DNA of 12,998 nucleotides from the NCBI GenBank assembly GCA_946533175.1, contig CAMNBS010000025.1:1-12998 (forward strand), read 5' to 3'. The notes beneath the pieces were generated by a model. That model did no database searches. It saw only the letters and a list, made by a program, of their open reading frames with translations, and was not told the origin of the DNA. How positions within the stretch are numbered: the stretch's first letter is position 1; the number at the start of each line of letters is the position of its first letter. This DNA comes from an uncultured Clostridia bacterium. Lineage in GTDB: Bacteria > Bacillota_I > Bacilli_A > RF39 > UBA660. This document shows positions 1 to 6,873 of the stretch, piece after piece. The translations under genes were made by a program, and so were the position numbers.

Positions 1-40
1 TAAATTTACTATTGACTTTTAATAGTTAGACTCCTTAAAG

Positions 41-69
41 TAAAAGCACTTATTTCCAAGAATAAGTGC
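41..69 (-). terminator. Hairpin with T-rich tail, terminator or attenuator on the minus strand
   Basis: A perfect 9-bp stem pairs 46-54 with 61-69 (GCACTTATT and AATAAGTGC) around a 6-base loop. Read on the minus strand, the right arm is followed by TTTTACTTT, a moderate U-tract. On the plus strand no good U-tract follows. It lies 74 bases past the stop of the coiled-coil gene ending at 143, with a candidate promoter between them. It could therefore end that gene's transcript or a short transcript starting near 107. Confidence 0.6.
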
Positions 70-113
70 CTATTTACACCATTTACTAATTTCTTTGGTA
101 ATAGCTAATATAT

Positions 114-142
114 ATTATAATTCTATCAATTGGAAAAAGCAA
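114..142 (-). promoter_or_regulatory. Candidate sigma-A-type promoter reading leftward
   Basis: On the minus strand TTGCTT (137-142) and a perfect TATAAT (114-119) are separated by exactly 17 bases. The predicted transcript start is near 107, about 38 bases before the hairpin at 46-69. No start codon with a good ribosome site follows within the window, although AAGGAG occurs on the minus strand at about 32-37. The target is either a small RNA or a gene beyond the left edge with an attenuated leader. Confidence 0.45.
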
Positions 143-658
143 TTATTTTCTTTTTTTCTTATTTCTTTCTCTTTGTCGGGCAAGATCACAGTACATCGCT
201 TTTTTACGTTTTTTCTCTTTTTTCTTTTCCAACTGTTCTTTAGATAAAGTTATTGCTTTAGAGATTTTACTTAAGTCATAAATGGTTTTTTCCAAATCAT
301 CTTCCATAACATCATTAAGCTTATCTAATTTTTCATTAATTTTCTTATTTAATGCATCAATATCCAATGAAATCTTTTTAGTTTTTTCTTCCACTTCTAA
401 TTCTTTAATTTTTTCATCAATCTTTTGAATTATTTCATCAAGATTTACCATGGTTTTCTCCAAATCCTTATCTTGATATTTAATTTCATTATTTGCTTTT
501 TGAAGACGCTCTTCAATTTTTTCAATTAATTCATCAATTGAAACTTTTGGGGCTTTAACTTCTTTCTTCTCTCTTTTTTCATCTAATTCTTGAAGACGTT
601 TTTCAATTTTTTTTATTAATTCATCCATATCTAAACGAATTTTATCCATATTCTCCAT
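143..658 (-). CDS. Hypothetical coiled-coil protein with four amphipathic repeats and a basic tail
   Basis: I do not recognise this 171-residue protein. It is almost entirely charged helix, with no membrane segment or signal peptide. A motif of about 20 residues resembling DELIEKIEERLQEL occurs four times, at about residues 9-28, 39-58, 71-90 and 98-117. The first two copies are also close at the DNA level, which suggests recent duplication. A second motif, DLEKT, appears at 65-69 and 121-125. The last 30 residues are strongly basic (runs of Lys and Arg ending NKKKRK), while the repeats are mixed charge and rather acidic. The ATG at 658 was chosen because AGAGG lies about 6 bases upstream. 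An in-frame extension to 721 would run through the promoter region. The gene follows topA but is separated from it by a terminator and has its own promoter. A structural or nucleic-acid-binding role is possible but unproven. Confidence 0.75.
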   Translation of the reverse strand: MENMDKIRLDMDELIKKIEKRLQELDEKREKKEVKAPKVSIDELIEKIEERLQKANNEIKYQDKDLEKTMVNLDEIIQKIDEKIKELEVEEKTKKISLDIDALNKKINEKLDKLNDVMEDDLEKTIYDLSKISKAITLSKEQLEKKKEKKRKKAMYCDLARQRERNKKKRK

Positions 659-672
659 AATATACCTCTTTC

Positions 673-686
673 TATCTAAATAGATA
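673..686. repeat. Short inverted repeat overlapping the promoter of the coiled-coil gene
   Basis: TATCTA (673-678) and TAGATA (681-686) form a perfect 6-bp inverted repeat with a 2-base centre. It overlaps the proposed -10 hexamer (684-689) and lies just upstream of the ribosome binding site. This is a plausible position for a repressor site, but the sequence is short and AT-rich, so chance is a real alternative. Confidence 0.25.
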
Positions 687-712
687 TTATCATAAAAAAG
701 TAATAATTGCAA
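684..712 (-). promoter_or_regulatory. Candidate promoter of the coiled-coil gene
   Basis: On the minus strand TTGCAA (707-712) and TAATAT (684-689) are spaced by 17 bases, between the topA terminator and the ATG at 658. The predicted start near 677 would leave a leader of about 20 bases containing the AGAGG ribosome site. Confidence 0.45.
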
Positions 713-718
713 TATCTT

Positions 719-754
719 CAAAAAAAGAAATAGTATATTAGTTAACTATTTCTT
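719..754 (-). terminator. Intrinsic terminator of topA
   Basis: A perfect 10-bp stem pairs 725-734 with 745-754 (AAGAAATAGT and ACTATTTCTT) around a 10-base loop that contains the topA stop codon at 738-740. On the minus strand the right arm runs into a stretch of T (726-721). The stem is AT-rich, but the position and tail are right for termination directly at the end of topA. Confidence 0.65.
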
Positions 755-2771
755 CACTATAATTACAACTATGACATTTAACCTGGCCATTTTTATTAAC
801 CATTAATTCGTGACATTTAGGACAAATACCACCAGTCGGCATATCCCAAACAGCAACATTACATTTTGGATAATTGGAACAGCCATAAAAAACTTTTCCT
901 TTATGCGTTTTCTTTTCAATTATTTTTCCATCACATTTAGGGCAGTCCATAATTTCTTTTATTTCTTTAGGTTCCTTTTTTATATAAGTACAATCAGGAT
1001 AATTGGAACATGCCACAAACTCACCATATTTTCCTTTACGAACAACTAATGGACTATCACAAAGCGGACAAGCTTCCCCTGTTTCTTTAGGTTTTGTTCG
1101 TTCCATTTTGCTAAAAGCTTCATGTAATGTAGCATCAAAAACATCATAAAAGGTACGTAATACTTGAATATTGTCTAACTTTCCTTCAGCAATTTCATCA
1201 AGTTCTAATTCCATATTGGCCGTATATTTAACATTAATAATATTACTAAAAAACTCTTGTAATTTATCAGTAACGGTAAAACCAATTTCGGTTGGTTGAA
1301 ACTTTTTATCAACCACTAAAACATAACCACGATCCTTAATATTTGACATAATTGTCGCATAAGTACTAGGTCTTCCGATACCAAGTTCCTCTAATTCTTT
1401 GATTAACTTAGCTTCCGTATAACGACTTTTTGGTTTAGTAAAATGTTCTTCAGCTTTAATATCATTAGTTGTTAATTCTTCTTTTTCTTTTAAATCAGGA
1501 AGAAGAGTGTCATTAGCTTCTTCATATTTTCCATAAACTTTTAAATATCCATCAAAAGTTATAACGGTTCCCGTGGATTTAAAATTATAATCATTATTAT
1601 CTAAAATAATAGTTGTAACACTAGTTTTAGCATCTGCCATTAAACTAGCTAATGTACGATAATAAATCAAAGTATATAGTTTATATTCATCAGGTGTTAA
1701 GTAATTCTTAACCACATCAGGTGTACGACTAATACTGGTTGGACGAATACCTTCATGGGCATCTTGAACATTGTCATTCTTTTTAGCTTTTTTGACATAA
1801 CCAATATAATTTTTACCATAACTTTCTTCAATATAATGAAATGTTGCTCCAACAAACTCCTCACTTAAACGAATAGAATCTGTACGCATATAAGTAATTA
1901 AACCGGTATGTTCCGTACCAATATCCATACCTTCATATAACTTTTGGGCTATGGACATGGTCTTTTTTGCTGGAAAGCCTAACTTTGTAGAAGCTTCTTG
2001 TTGTAATGTTGAAGTTGTAAAAGGAAATTTACTAGCTCGATTTTTATTTTTCTTTTCTATGCTGGAAACAATAAAGTTTTCTGATAAAGAATTTACAATT
2101 TGATTAGCTTCATCTTGAGTTTTTACTTCTAAATCTTTTCTTTTATAAGCATATAGCTCACTTTTCATTTCTTTATCTGGAAAATTAGCGGTTATTGTAA
2201 AATATGCTTCCGGATGAAAAGCAAGTATTTCTCTTTCTCTATCCACGACAAGCTTTAAAGCCACACTTTGTACACGGCCAGCACTTTTACCACCTGTTTT
2301 ATTCTGCATTAATTTACTTAAACGAAAACCAATTATTCTATCAAGTATTCTTCTTGTTTCTTGACTTTTAACTAAATTAAAATCAATCTTCCGTGGATTG
2401 GATAAACCTTCTAGTACTTTGTCTTTGGTTATCTCATAAAATAAAACACGCAAATAATCTTGATCCTTTATTTTCAAAGTATCATATAAATGCCAACTAA
2501 TTGCTTCTCCTTCACGGTCGGGGTCGGTAGCTAAATAAACCATATCTGCTTCTTTAATTAATTTTTTTAATTCGGCAATAACTTTCTTTTTACCACTCAT
2601 TGGAACATAATTTGGTTTAAAATCATGTTCAATATCCACCCCAAGACCATATGGACCGGTCGTTGCTAAATCTCTAATATGTCCCACGCTAGATACTACT
2701 TTATAATCTTTACCTAAATATTTTTCAATTGTTTTGCTTTTAGCAGGAGACTCTACTATTACTAATTTCAT
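738..2771 (-). CDS. topA: DNA topoisomerase I (type IA)
   Basis: TopA relaxes negative supercoils through a transient tyrosine-DNA bond. The 677-residue protein has the full bacterial layout. An N-terminal TOPRIM domain starts at VIVESPAKSKT (Glu7), with the acidic motif ATDPDREGE near residues 81-89. The active site GLITYMRTDS gives Tyr294 and Arg296. HEGIRPT and GIGRPSTYA motifs follow. The C terminus has three zinc-ribbon units, two of the form CxxC...CSNYPxC and a last one CPKC...CHSC. The ATG at 2771 was chosen because GAGG lies 5 bases upstream and the family starts just before VIVESPAK. An upstream in-frame extension would overlap the promoter. In many Bacilli topA lies beside dprA and trmFO; here it follows the division PBP gene. 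It has its own promoter and terminator, so it is probably expressed independently of the division genes. Confidence 0.97.
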   Translation of the reverse strand: MKLVIVESPAKSKTIEKYLGKDYKVVSSVGHIRDLATTGPYGLGVDIEHDFKPNYVPMSGKKKVIAELKKLIKEADMVYLATDPDREGEAISWHLYDTLKIKDQDYLRVLFYEITKDKVLEGLSNPRKIDFNLVKSQETRRILDRIIGFRLSKLMQNKTGGKSAGRVQSVALKLVVDREREILAFHPEAYFTITANFPDKEMKSELYAYKRKDLEVKTQDEANQIVNSLSENFIVSSIEKKNKNRASKFPFTTSTLQQEASTKLGFPAKKTMSIAQKLYEGMDIGTEHTGLITYMRTDSIRLSEEFVGATFHYIEESYGKNYIGYVKKAKKNDNVQDAHEGIRPTSISRTPDVVKNYLTPDEYKLYTLIYYRTLASLMADAKTSVTTIILDNNDYNFKSTGTVITFDGYLKVYGKYEEANDTLLPDLKEKEELTTNDIKAEEHFTKPKSRYTEAKLIKELEELGIGRPSTYATIMSNIKDRGYVLVVDKKFQPTEIGFTVTDKLQEFFSNIINVKYTANMELELDEIAEGKLDNIQVLRTFYDVFDATLHEAFSKMERTKPKETGEACPLCDSPLVVRKGKYGEFVACSNYPDCTYIKKEPKEIKEIMDCPKCDGKIIEKKTHKGKVFYGCSNYPKCNVAVWDMPTGGICPKCHELMVNKNGQVKCHSCNYSEEIVN

Positions 2772-2782
2772 AAGCACCTCAA

Positions 2783-2802
2783 AATAACTTATACATGTTA
2801 TT
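2783..2802. repeat. Inverted repeat over the topA -10 region
   Basis: On the minus strand AATAAC and GTTATT (plus-strand arms at 2783-2788 and 2797-2802) flank an 8-base centre that carries most of the -10 hexamer. A site centred on the -10 could bind a regulator or affect promoter melting. It is short and AT-rich, so the support is weak. Confidence 0.22.
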
Positions 2803-2816
2803 AAAGATTTTGTCAA
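2788..2816 (-). promoter_or_regulatory. topA promoter
   Basis: On the minus strand a perfect TTGACA (2811-2816) is followed after exactly 17 bases by TATAAG (2788-2793), only one base from the sigma-A -10 consensus. The predicted start near 2781 leaves a short leader carrying the GAGGTG ribosome site before the ATG at 2771. This is one of the best promoters in the window. Confidence 0.75.
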
Positions 2817-2862
2817 CCATTAAGTTTTGTTTTATTCAATTTTGTGTCAAGTAATTAAATAA

Positions 2863-4995
2863 CTAAAACGGTTGTTCTAAAGTAACTTCTAAAGTACTTT
2901 CTTCCGTTAATATTTCCCCTTCCTTAATACTTTGATTAACAACATATCCGAATCCCTTAAAGTCTACTTTTATGTCAAATAAAGCCATAAGTTTTTCAAC
3001 ATCACTTCGACTAAATCCGGTAATATTAGGCATAATCTTTTGATTACCATTAGTTAATAGATAAACATAATCACCTTTAATTAGTTTAGTATTAACCGGT
3101 GGATATTGGTCAATAACTGTTTTACCATTTGAAACATTTATCACTTTAAGGCCTAAACTGGATAAATCGACTAAAACATTGGAAAGATCTTTATTAAGAT
3201 AATTTTTTAATTCAATTTGACTGCTAGTAATCTTTACTTCCTCTTCTTCATATATATTATAATATTTCGATATATTAGTAATTATCTCTTTAACTGCACT
3301 AGCTAAAACAGAATTATTCTTGGCGTATGTGGCAACACCATATATAATAATTTTAGGATTATCTTTAGGGAAAATAACCGCTATACTACGATTATGATCT
3401 GATTCACCAGTTAAATATCCACTACCATTTGTTTTGGCAATTTGGGCAGTACCAGTCTTACCAATAATATCAAAATTCTTAATAGCATAAGAATGAGCAG
3501 CTCCATCACTATCATTTACCGTATGCCACATTAAGTTTTTAATATAAGCAATCGTATCCGTTGAAGCTACTGTACCTAAAGAAGTTCTTTCATTAGCATA
3601 AGTTATCTTACCACTTTCATCTACTACCTTATCTACAACATAAGGCTTTAATAATTCACCATTATTAGCAATTGCGGTTAAAGCTTTAATATGTTGAATA
3701 GGTGTGGTCATTATTCCTTGACCAAAAGCAGCATTAAAAATTTCGGTTTCATATTTAAAGTTTATTTTACCACTTGATTCCATTGGAACATCAATTCCGG
3801 TTTTAGAGCCAAAACCCATTTTTAAGAAATAATCTTTTAAAGTATCAGCTCCCATATATCTATCCATCAGATTAACAACCGCAGTATTACTAGAATAAAT
3901 AAAACCTTTATCATAACTAATTTTCCCCCAACCAACATTATTCCAGTCTTTAATAATCGTTTTATCTTTAGTTTGAAAAGTACCTGATTTATAAGTAGCT
4001 TTTCCATCATAAACACCTGCTTCAAGAGCGGCCATATATGTATATATTTTCATTGTACTACCGGGCTCAAAAGAAATACTAGACACAGGATCTAAGTAAT
4101 TATTAATATTTCTTTTATTGGGATCAAAACTTGGATTAGTTCCATAAGCAAGAATCTTCCCCGTTTCGGCTTCCGCTACAACAATAGTCATACTTTGACT
4201 ATCATTATCACTTCTTTTACTTAGGGCTTTCTCTACAAAAAATTCAACATTATTATCAATTGTTAAATAAACACTTTGACCATCTATAGCATCTTCTTTA
4301 ATTTCCTTTGTACCGGCGATTTTATAGCCATTCCGGTCCTTTTGATAAATAATATGTCCATCTGTACCAGTTAATTCATTATTAAAATACTTTTCAATTC
4401 CCAATTCACCTGTCATTACTTCATCTTGGTTTTCTTTAGCATAACCAATTAAATAAGAAGCAAAATTACCAAAAGGATAATATCTTTTTTTAGTTTCAAT
4501 AAAATCTAACCCAGGAAGTTTTGTTTCTAAAATTCGATCTTTTGTTATCTCATTTAAACCTCTTCCTTTACTGCCAAATTCTGTTTGATATAGAGGTTCC
4601 CCATTTTCTTTAGTTGAATTTAATAATTCTAATATTTTTTCATAATCCATATCTAAAATAGATGATAATACTAAAGCAGTATTTTTCTTATCAACAACGT
4701 GTTTTGGATCACTTTCTTTAATGGTTCTTTTCGGATCTAAATAAGCGATTAAAGTATAGCTTGAAACATCTTGAGCTAAAATATTACCATTTCCATCGTA
4801 AATATTACCTCGCTTTGCACTTAATGTTGTTTCTCGCGTTGTACGCGTCTTAGCAAATTTTTGTAAATTAATTCCATCTACTTCACTTGAAAGAGCCAAA
4901 TAATTGACTCTAACAATTAAAACAATAAAAATTATGAAAGCTAAGACTAAAGATATATTACTAACTTTTACACCATTTTCTTTTATTTTTTTCAT
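2863..4995 (-). CDS. ftsI: Division-type class B penicillin-binding protein with two PASTA domains
   Basis: This is a peptidoglycan transpeptidase, the FtsI/PbpB partner of FtsW at the septum. The 710-residue protein has a short basic cytoplasmic tail, one membrane anchor at about residues 12-33, a PBP dimerisation domain and a transpeptidase domain. All three catalytic motifs are present: STMK (Ser313, Lys316), SSN (368-370) and KTGT (from Lys513). Two C-terminal PASTA units span about residues 595-650 and 652-708, as in Bacillus PbpB. The ATG at 4995 is preferred over GTG at 5001 because AGG lies 5 bases upstream of the ATG and next to the GTG. The gene follows ftsL after a 91-base gap with a hairpin and an extended -10 site. 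SpoVD, the sporulation paralogue, has a similar layout and often sits beside PbpB; only one such gene is present here, so the assignment to vegetative division is by position. Confidence 0.93.
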   Translation of the reverse strand: MKKIKENGVKVSNISLVLAFIIFIVLIVRVNYLALSSEVDGINLQKFAKTRTTRETTLSAKRGNIYDGNGNILAQDVSSYTLIAYLDPKRTIKESDPKHVVDKKNTALVLSSILDMDYEKILELLNSTKENGEPLYQTEFGSKGRGLNEITKDRILETKLPGLDFIETKKRYYPFGNFASYLIGYAKENQDEVMTGELGIEKYFNNELTGTDGHIIYQKDRNGYKIAGTKEIKEDAIDGQSVYLTIDNNVEFFVEKALSKRSDNDSQSMTIVVAEAETGKILAYGTNPSFDPNKRNINNYLDPVSSISFEPGSTMKIYTYMAALEAGVYDGKATYKSGTFQTKDKTIIKDWNNVGWGKISYDKGFIYSSNTAVVNLMDRYMGADTLKDYFLKMGFGSKTGIDVPMESSGKINFKYETEIFNAAFGQGIMTTPIQHIKALTAIANNGELLKPYVVDKVVDESGKITYANERTSLGTVASTDTIAYIKNLMWHTVNDSDGAAHSYAIKNFDIIGKTGTAQIAKTNGSGYLTGESDHNRSIAVIFPKDNPKIIIYGVATYAKNNSVLASAVKEIITNISKYYNIYEEEEVKITSSQIELKNYLNKDLSNVLVDLSSLGLKVINVSNGKTVIDQYPPVNTKLIKGDYVYLLTNGNQKIMPNITGFSRSDVEKLMALFDIKVDFKGFGYVVNQSIKEGEILTEESTLEVTLEQPF

Positions 4996-5021
4996 AGACA
5001 CCTACTTTTACTTATAAAATA

Positions 5022-5030
5022 ATTATATCA
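5022..5030 (-). promoter_or_regulatory. Extended -10 promoter element ahead of the PBP gene
   Basis: The minus strand reads TGATATAAT, a perfect TGnTATAAT extended -10 element. No good -35 hexamer lies 17 bases upstream (GTAATT is there), which is common for extended -10 promoters. The predicted start near 5015 gives a leader of about 20 bases to the ATG at 4995. It would let the PBP be transcribed even when upstream transcripts stop at the hairpin just before it. Confidence 0.45.
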
Positions 5031-5032
5031 TG

Positions 5033-5059
5033 AAAAAAAAGAATAATTACTTATTCTTT
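5033..5059 (-). terminator. Weak intrinsic terminator between ftsL and the PBP gene
   Basis: A perfect 9-bp stem pairs 5038-5046 with 5051-5059 (AAAGAATAA and TTATTCTTT) around a 4-base loop. On the minus strand the stem runs straight into a tract of eight T. The stem has a single G-C pair, so read-through is likely. It sits about 30 bases past the ftsL stop and directly before the extended -10 element of the PBP gene. Confidence 0.5.
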
Positions 5060-5086
5060 GACTTTTTTTATTTAATTGACATCTTT

Positions 5087-5380
5087 TTATTCAATATTTT
5101 TGATACTATCGTTATTATATGATAAACCTTCAGATTTAATAACCTTTTTAATATTATCAAGAGAAGCTAATTCATTTATTTTCATTGCTAAACTTTCATT
5201 AGTTTTTTCTTGAGCTTGTACTTCTTTTTTCATTTTTTCTACTTTGAAATTTATCTCTGATAATGCTGATTTAGTAAATACAATCGAAACAGGAGCAGCT
5301 AATACAAGGATGATGGCTAAAGCATAAAGCACTTTCTCGAATTTCGAAATTTTTACTTTTTTTACTACTTTCTTTCTCAT
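5087..5380 (-). CDS. ftsL: FtsL-like septum protein
   Basis: This 97-residue bitopic protein fits FtsL by position and shape rather than by sequence, as is usual for this poorly conserved family. It has a lysine-rich cytoplasmic N terminus (MRKKVVKKVK), one membrane helix at about residues 19-38, and an extracellular coiled coil at about 40-75. FtsL joins DivIC and FtsQ/DivIB to activate FtsW and the division PBP. The start at 5380 is supported by AGAGGAG 8 bases upstream. An in-frame ATG at 5398 overlaps the rsmH stop (ATGA) but has no better ribosome site. It lies directly between rsmH and the division PBP gene, the standard dcw position. Confidence 0.8.
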   Translation of the reverse strand: MRKKVVKKVKISKFEKVLYALAIILVLAAPVSIVFTKSALSEINFKVEKMKKEVQAQEKTNESLAMKINELASLDNIKKVIKSEGLSYNNDSIKNIE

Positions 5381-5394
5381 TTGTTTAACTCCTC

Positions 5395-6318
5395 TCATTT
5401 TATTCTTTCAATAATTCTTAATTTTGCTGAACGACTACGATTATTTTCTTGTAGTTCTTTACTTGTTGGGGTAATTACCTTTTTATTTATTACAGCATAA
5501 TCTGGTAAATATTCGGCACTAATATTAGGAAGACCACGAACAAACTTTGGAGTACTTGTCACCTCTCGAAAAACATTTTTAACAATTTTATCTTCAAGAG
5601 AATGAAAAGTAATAACAACAAGTCTTCCCCCAATATTTAACATACTAAGCGCTTTTCGTAAGGATTCCTCTAAAATATCTAATTCATGATTTACTTCAAT
5701 TCGTATTGCCTGAAAAGTCTTACGAGCTGGATGTGATTTAAGTGTTTCCTTATATGGCATTGATTTTTTAATAATATCAACTAGTTCAAAGGTTGTTTCA
5801 ATTTTTTTATTTTGTCGCTCTTTAACAATATTTCGTGCAATACTTTTCGCATACTTTTCTTCACCAAAACGAAAAATAATATCTCTTAAATGAGCTTCAT
5901 CATAAGTATTAATAACATCCATCGCACTTATGGGATTATTTTTATCCATTCGCATATCAAGATAAGCATCTTTATGATAACTAAAACCACGATAATCATT
6001 ATCTAGCTGTGGACTACTAACACCCAAATCAAATAAGATACCATCCACCCCCTGAATGTTTCTTTTTTGTAACTCTTCTTTCATGTACAAAAAATTTGAC
6101 TTGATAATTAAAAAATTTTCTCCAATTGTTTTAAGCAAGTTGTATGACCAAGCAATCGCTTCATCATCTTGATCAAAGGCGAATAAGAACCCCTTCTTAA
6201 CACGCTTCAAAATCTCCCCGCTATCTCCAGCATAACCTAGAGTACAATCAACATAAACTCCATCCTCATGCAAATTTAAACCGAGGATACTTTCTTCTTT
6301 CATCACTGTATAATGCAT
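5395..6318 (-). CDS. rsmH: 16S rRNA (cytosine1402-N4)-methyltransferase
   Basis: RsmH (MraW) methylates N4 of C1402 in the ribosomal P site using S-adenosylmethionine. The 307-residue length is normal. Visible motifs are the N-terminal HYTVMKEE, motif I VDCTLGYAGDS (residues 23-33), the motif IV region DGILFDLGVSSPQLD (92-106), DMRMD (121-125), HPARKTFQAIRIEVNHEL, the GGRLVVITFHSLED block, and the C-terminal NRSRSAKLR. In motif I the common GGHS is AGDS, a His to Asp change. The rest of the enzyme looks intact, so this is probably lineage variation. The ATG at 6318 follows AGGGGGAAAT and keeps the conserved HYTV motif. The gene begins 8 bases after the mraZ stop. It ends in TGA, which supports the standard genetic code in this organism. 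Confidence 0.97.
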   Translation of the reverse strand: MHYTVMKEESILGLNLHEDGVYVDCTLGYAGDSGEILKRVKKGFLFAFDQDDEAIAWSYNLLKTIGENFLIIKSNFLYMKEELQKRNIQGVDGILFDLGVSSPQLDNDYRGFSYHKDAYLDMRMDKNNPISAMDVINTYDEAHLRDIIFRFGEEKYAKSIARNIVKERQNKKIETTFELVDIIKKSMPYKETLKSHPARKTFQAIRIEVNHELDILEESLRKALSMLNIGGRLVVITFHSLEDKIVKNVFREVTSTPKFVRGLPNISAEYLPDYAVINKKVITPTSKELQENNRSRSAKLRIIERIK

Positions 6319-6326
6319 ATTTCCCC

Positions 6327-6764
6327 CTATAATGTTAAATTTGAATCGAATAAGTTTTCTGATATATCTGATAAACGTTCAATATTATTATTCATAAATT
6401 CTTCCCAAGCATTTTTTGACCATATTTCAATTCTTCCAATTACACCAACTATAACAACATCATGTAATAGATTGGCATAATCTGATAAAAATTTTGGAAT
6501 AATAATTCTTCCTTGTTTATCAAATTCTAAAAGTGTAGCACCACTAGTTAAAAATCTAGTGAAGTTTCTAGCATCAGCTTTAGTAAAAGGCAAAGTGCTA
6601 AGTTTTTCCATAATATTGTTCCAATCTTTTTCACTATATCCAAATAAACATCCATCAAGTCCACGCGTTAAAACTATTGTTCCTCCCATGGCATTACGTA
6701 TTTTACTTGGAATAATAAGTCTTTTCTTGTCATCAATACTATGACGATATTCTCCTGATAGCAT
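6327..6764 (-). CDS. mraZ: MraZ, DNA-binding regulator of the dcw cluster
   Basis: MraZ is a ring-forming AbrB-fold protein that binds repeats in its own promoter and controls the division gene cluster. The 145-residue protein starts with the family signature GEYRHSIDDKKR. It carries the two DxxxR motifs of the duplicated fold, Asp11-Arg15 and Asp82-Arg86 (DKQGRI). The ATG at 6764 was chosen over an upstream extension to 6803 because the family begins at M(F/L)xGEY, GGTGAT lies about 6 bases upstream, and the extension would run through the operator. It is the first gene of the unit mraZ-rsmH-ftsL, divergent from sspI. Three matching boxes lie just upstream, so negative autoregulation is likely here too. 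Confidence 0.96.
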   Translation of the reverse strand: MLSGEYRHSIDDKKRLIIPSKIRNAMGGTIVLTRGLDGCLFGYSEKDWNNIMEKLSTLPFTKADARNFTRFLTSGATLLEFDKQGRIIIPKFLSDYANLLHDVVIVGVIGRIEIWSKNAWEEFMNNNIERLSDISENLFDSNLTL

Positions 6765-6772
6765 TTTAATCA

Positions 6773-6796
6773 CCACTTTTCCCCACTTTGTACCAC
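6773..6796 (-). promoter_or_regulatory. MraZ operator: three GTGG boxes at 10-bp spacing
   Basis: On the minus strand GTGG occurs at 6796-6793, 6786-6783 and 6776-6773, each exactly one helical turn apart and each preceded by A-rich sequence (AAGT, CAAA, AAAA). Known MraZ boxes are TGGGN-type repeats at 10-bp spacing in E. coli and AAAGTG-type repeats in mycoplasmas; this array resembles the latter. It lies between the mraZ promoter and its start codon, where bound MraZ would block transcription. Confidence 0.75.
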
Positions 6797-6807
6797 ACTT
6801 CACTATA

Positions 6808-6836
6808 ATAGTACCATTTTTTTGTATTATTGTAAA
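6808..6836 (-). promoter_or_regulatory. mraZ promoter
   Basis: On the minus strand TTTACA (6831-6836) and TACTAT (6808-6813) are separated by 17 bases. Each hexamer has one or two mismatches to the sigma-A consensus. The predicted start near 6801 is directly upstream of the three MraZ boxes. Confidence 0.6.
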
Positions 6837-6873
6837 TTATTTCTCCTCTTTTTTTAAATACTTTACATATTTT

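Noticed and set aside
8..26. ACTATT and AATAGT inverted repeat at the left edge
   Set aside because: Only 6 A/T-rich base pairs with a 7-base loop and no T-run after it; likely chance.
128..144. AATTG and CAATT pairing just past the coiled-coil gene stop
   Set aside because: A 5-bp AT-rich stem without a U-tract is too weak to call a terminator.
810..1049. Open frame of 79 codons on the plus strand inside topA
   Set aside because: It is antisense to the zinc-ribbon coding region of topA, which has clear family motifs. It is rich in Phe and Ile, as expected from the complement of AT-rich Lys-rich coding DNA, and has no supporting ribosome site.
2845..2850. A second TTGACA on the minus strand upstream of topA
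   Set aside because: No acceptable -10 hexamer lies 16-18 bases downstream of it; the TTGACA at 2811-2816 has one at 17 bases and is the better promoter.
6559..6744. Plus-strand frame of 61 codons opposite mraZ
   Set aside because: It is fully antisense to the conserved MraZ fold, with no ribosome site or domain.
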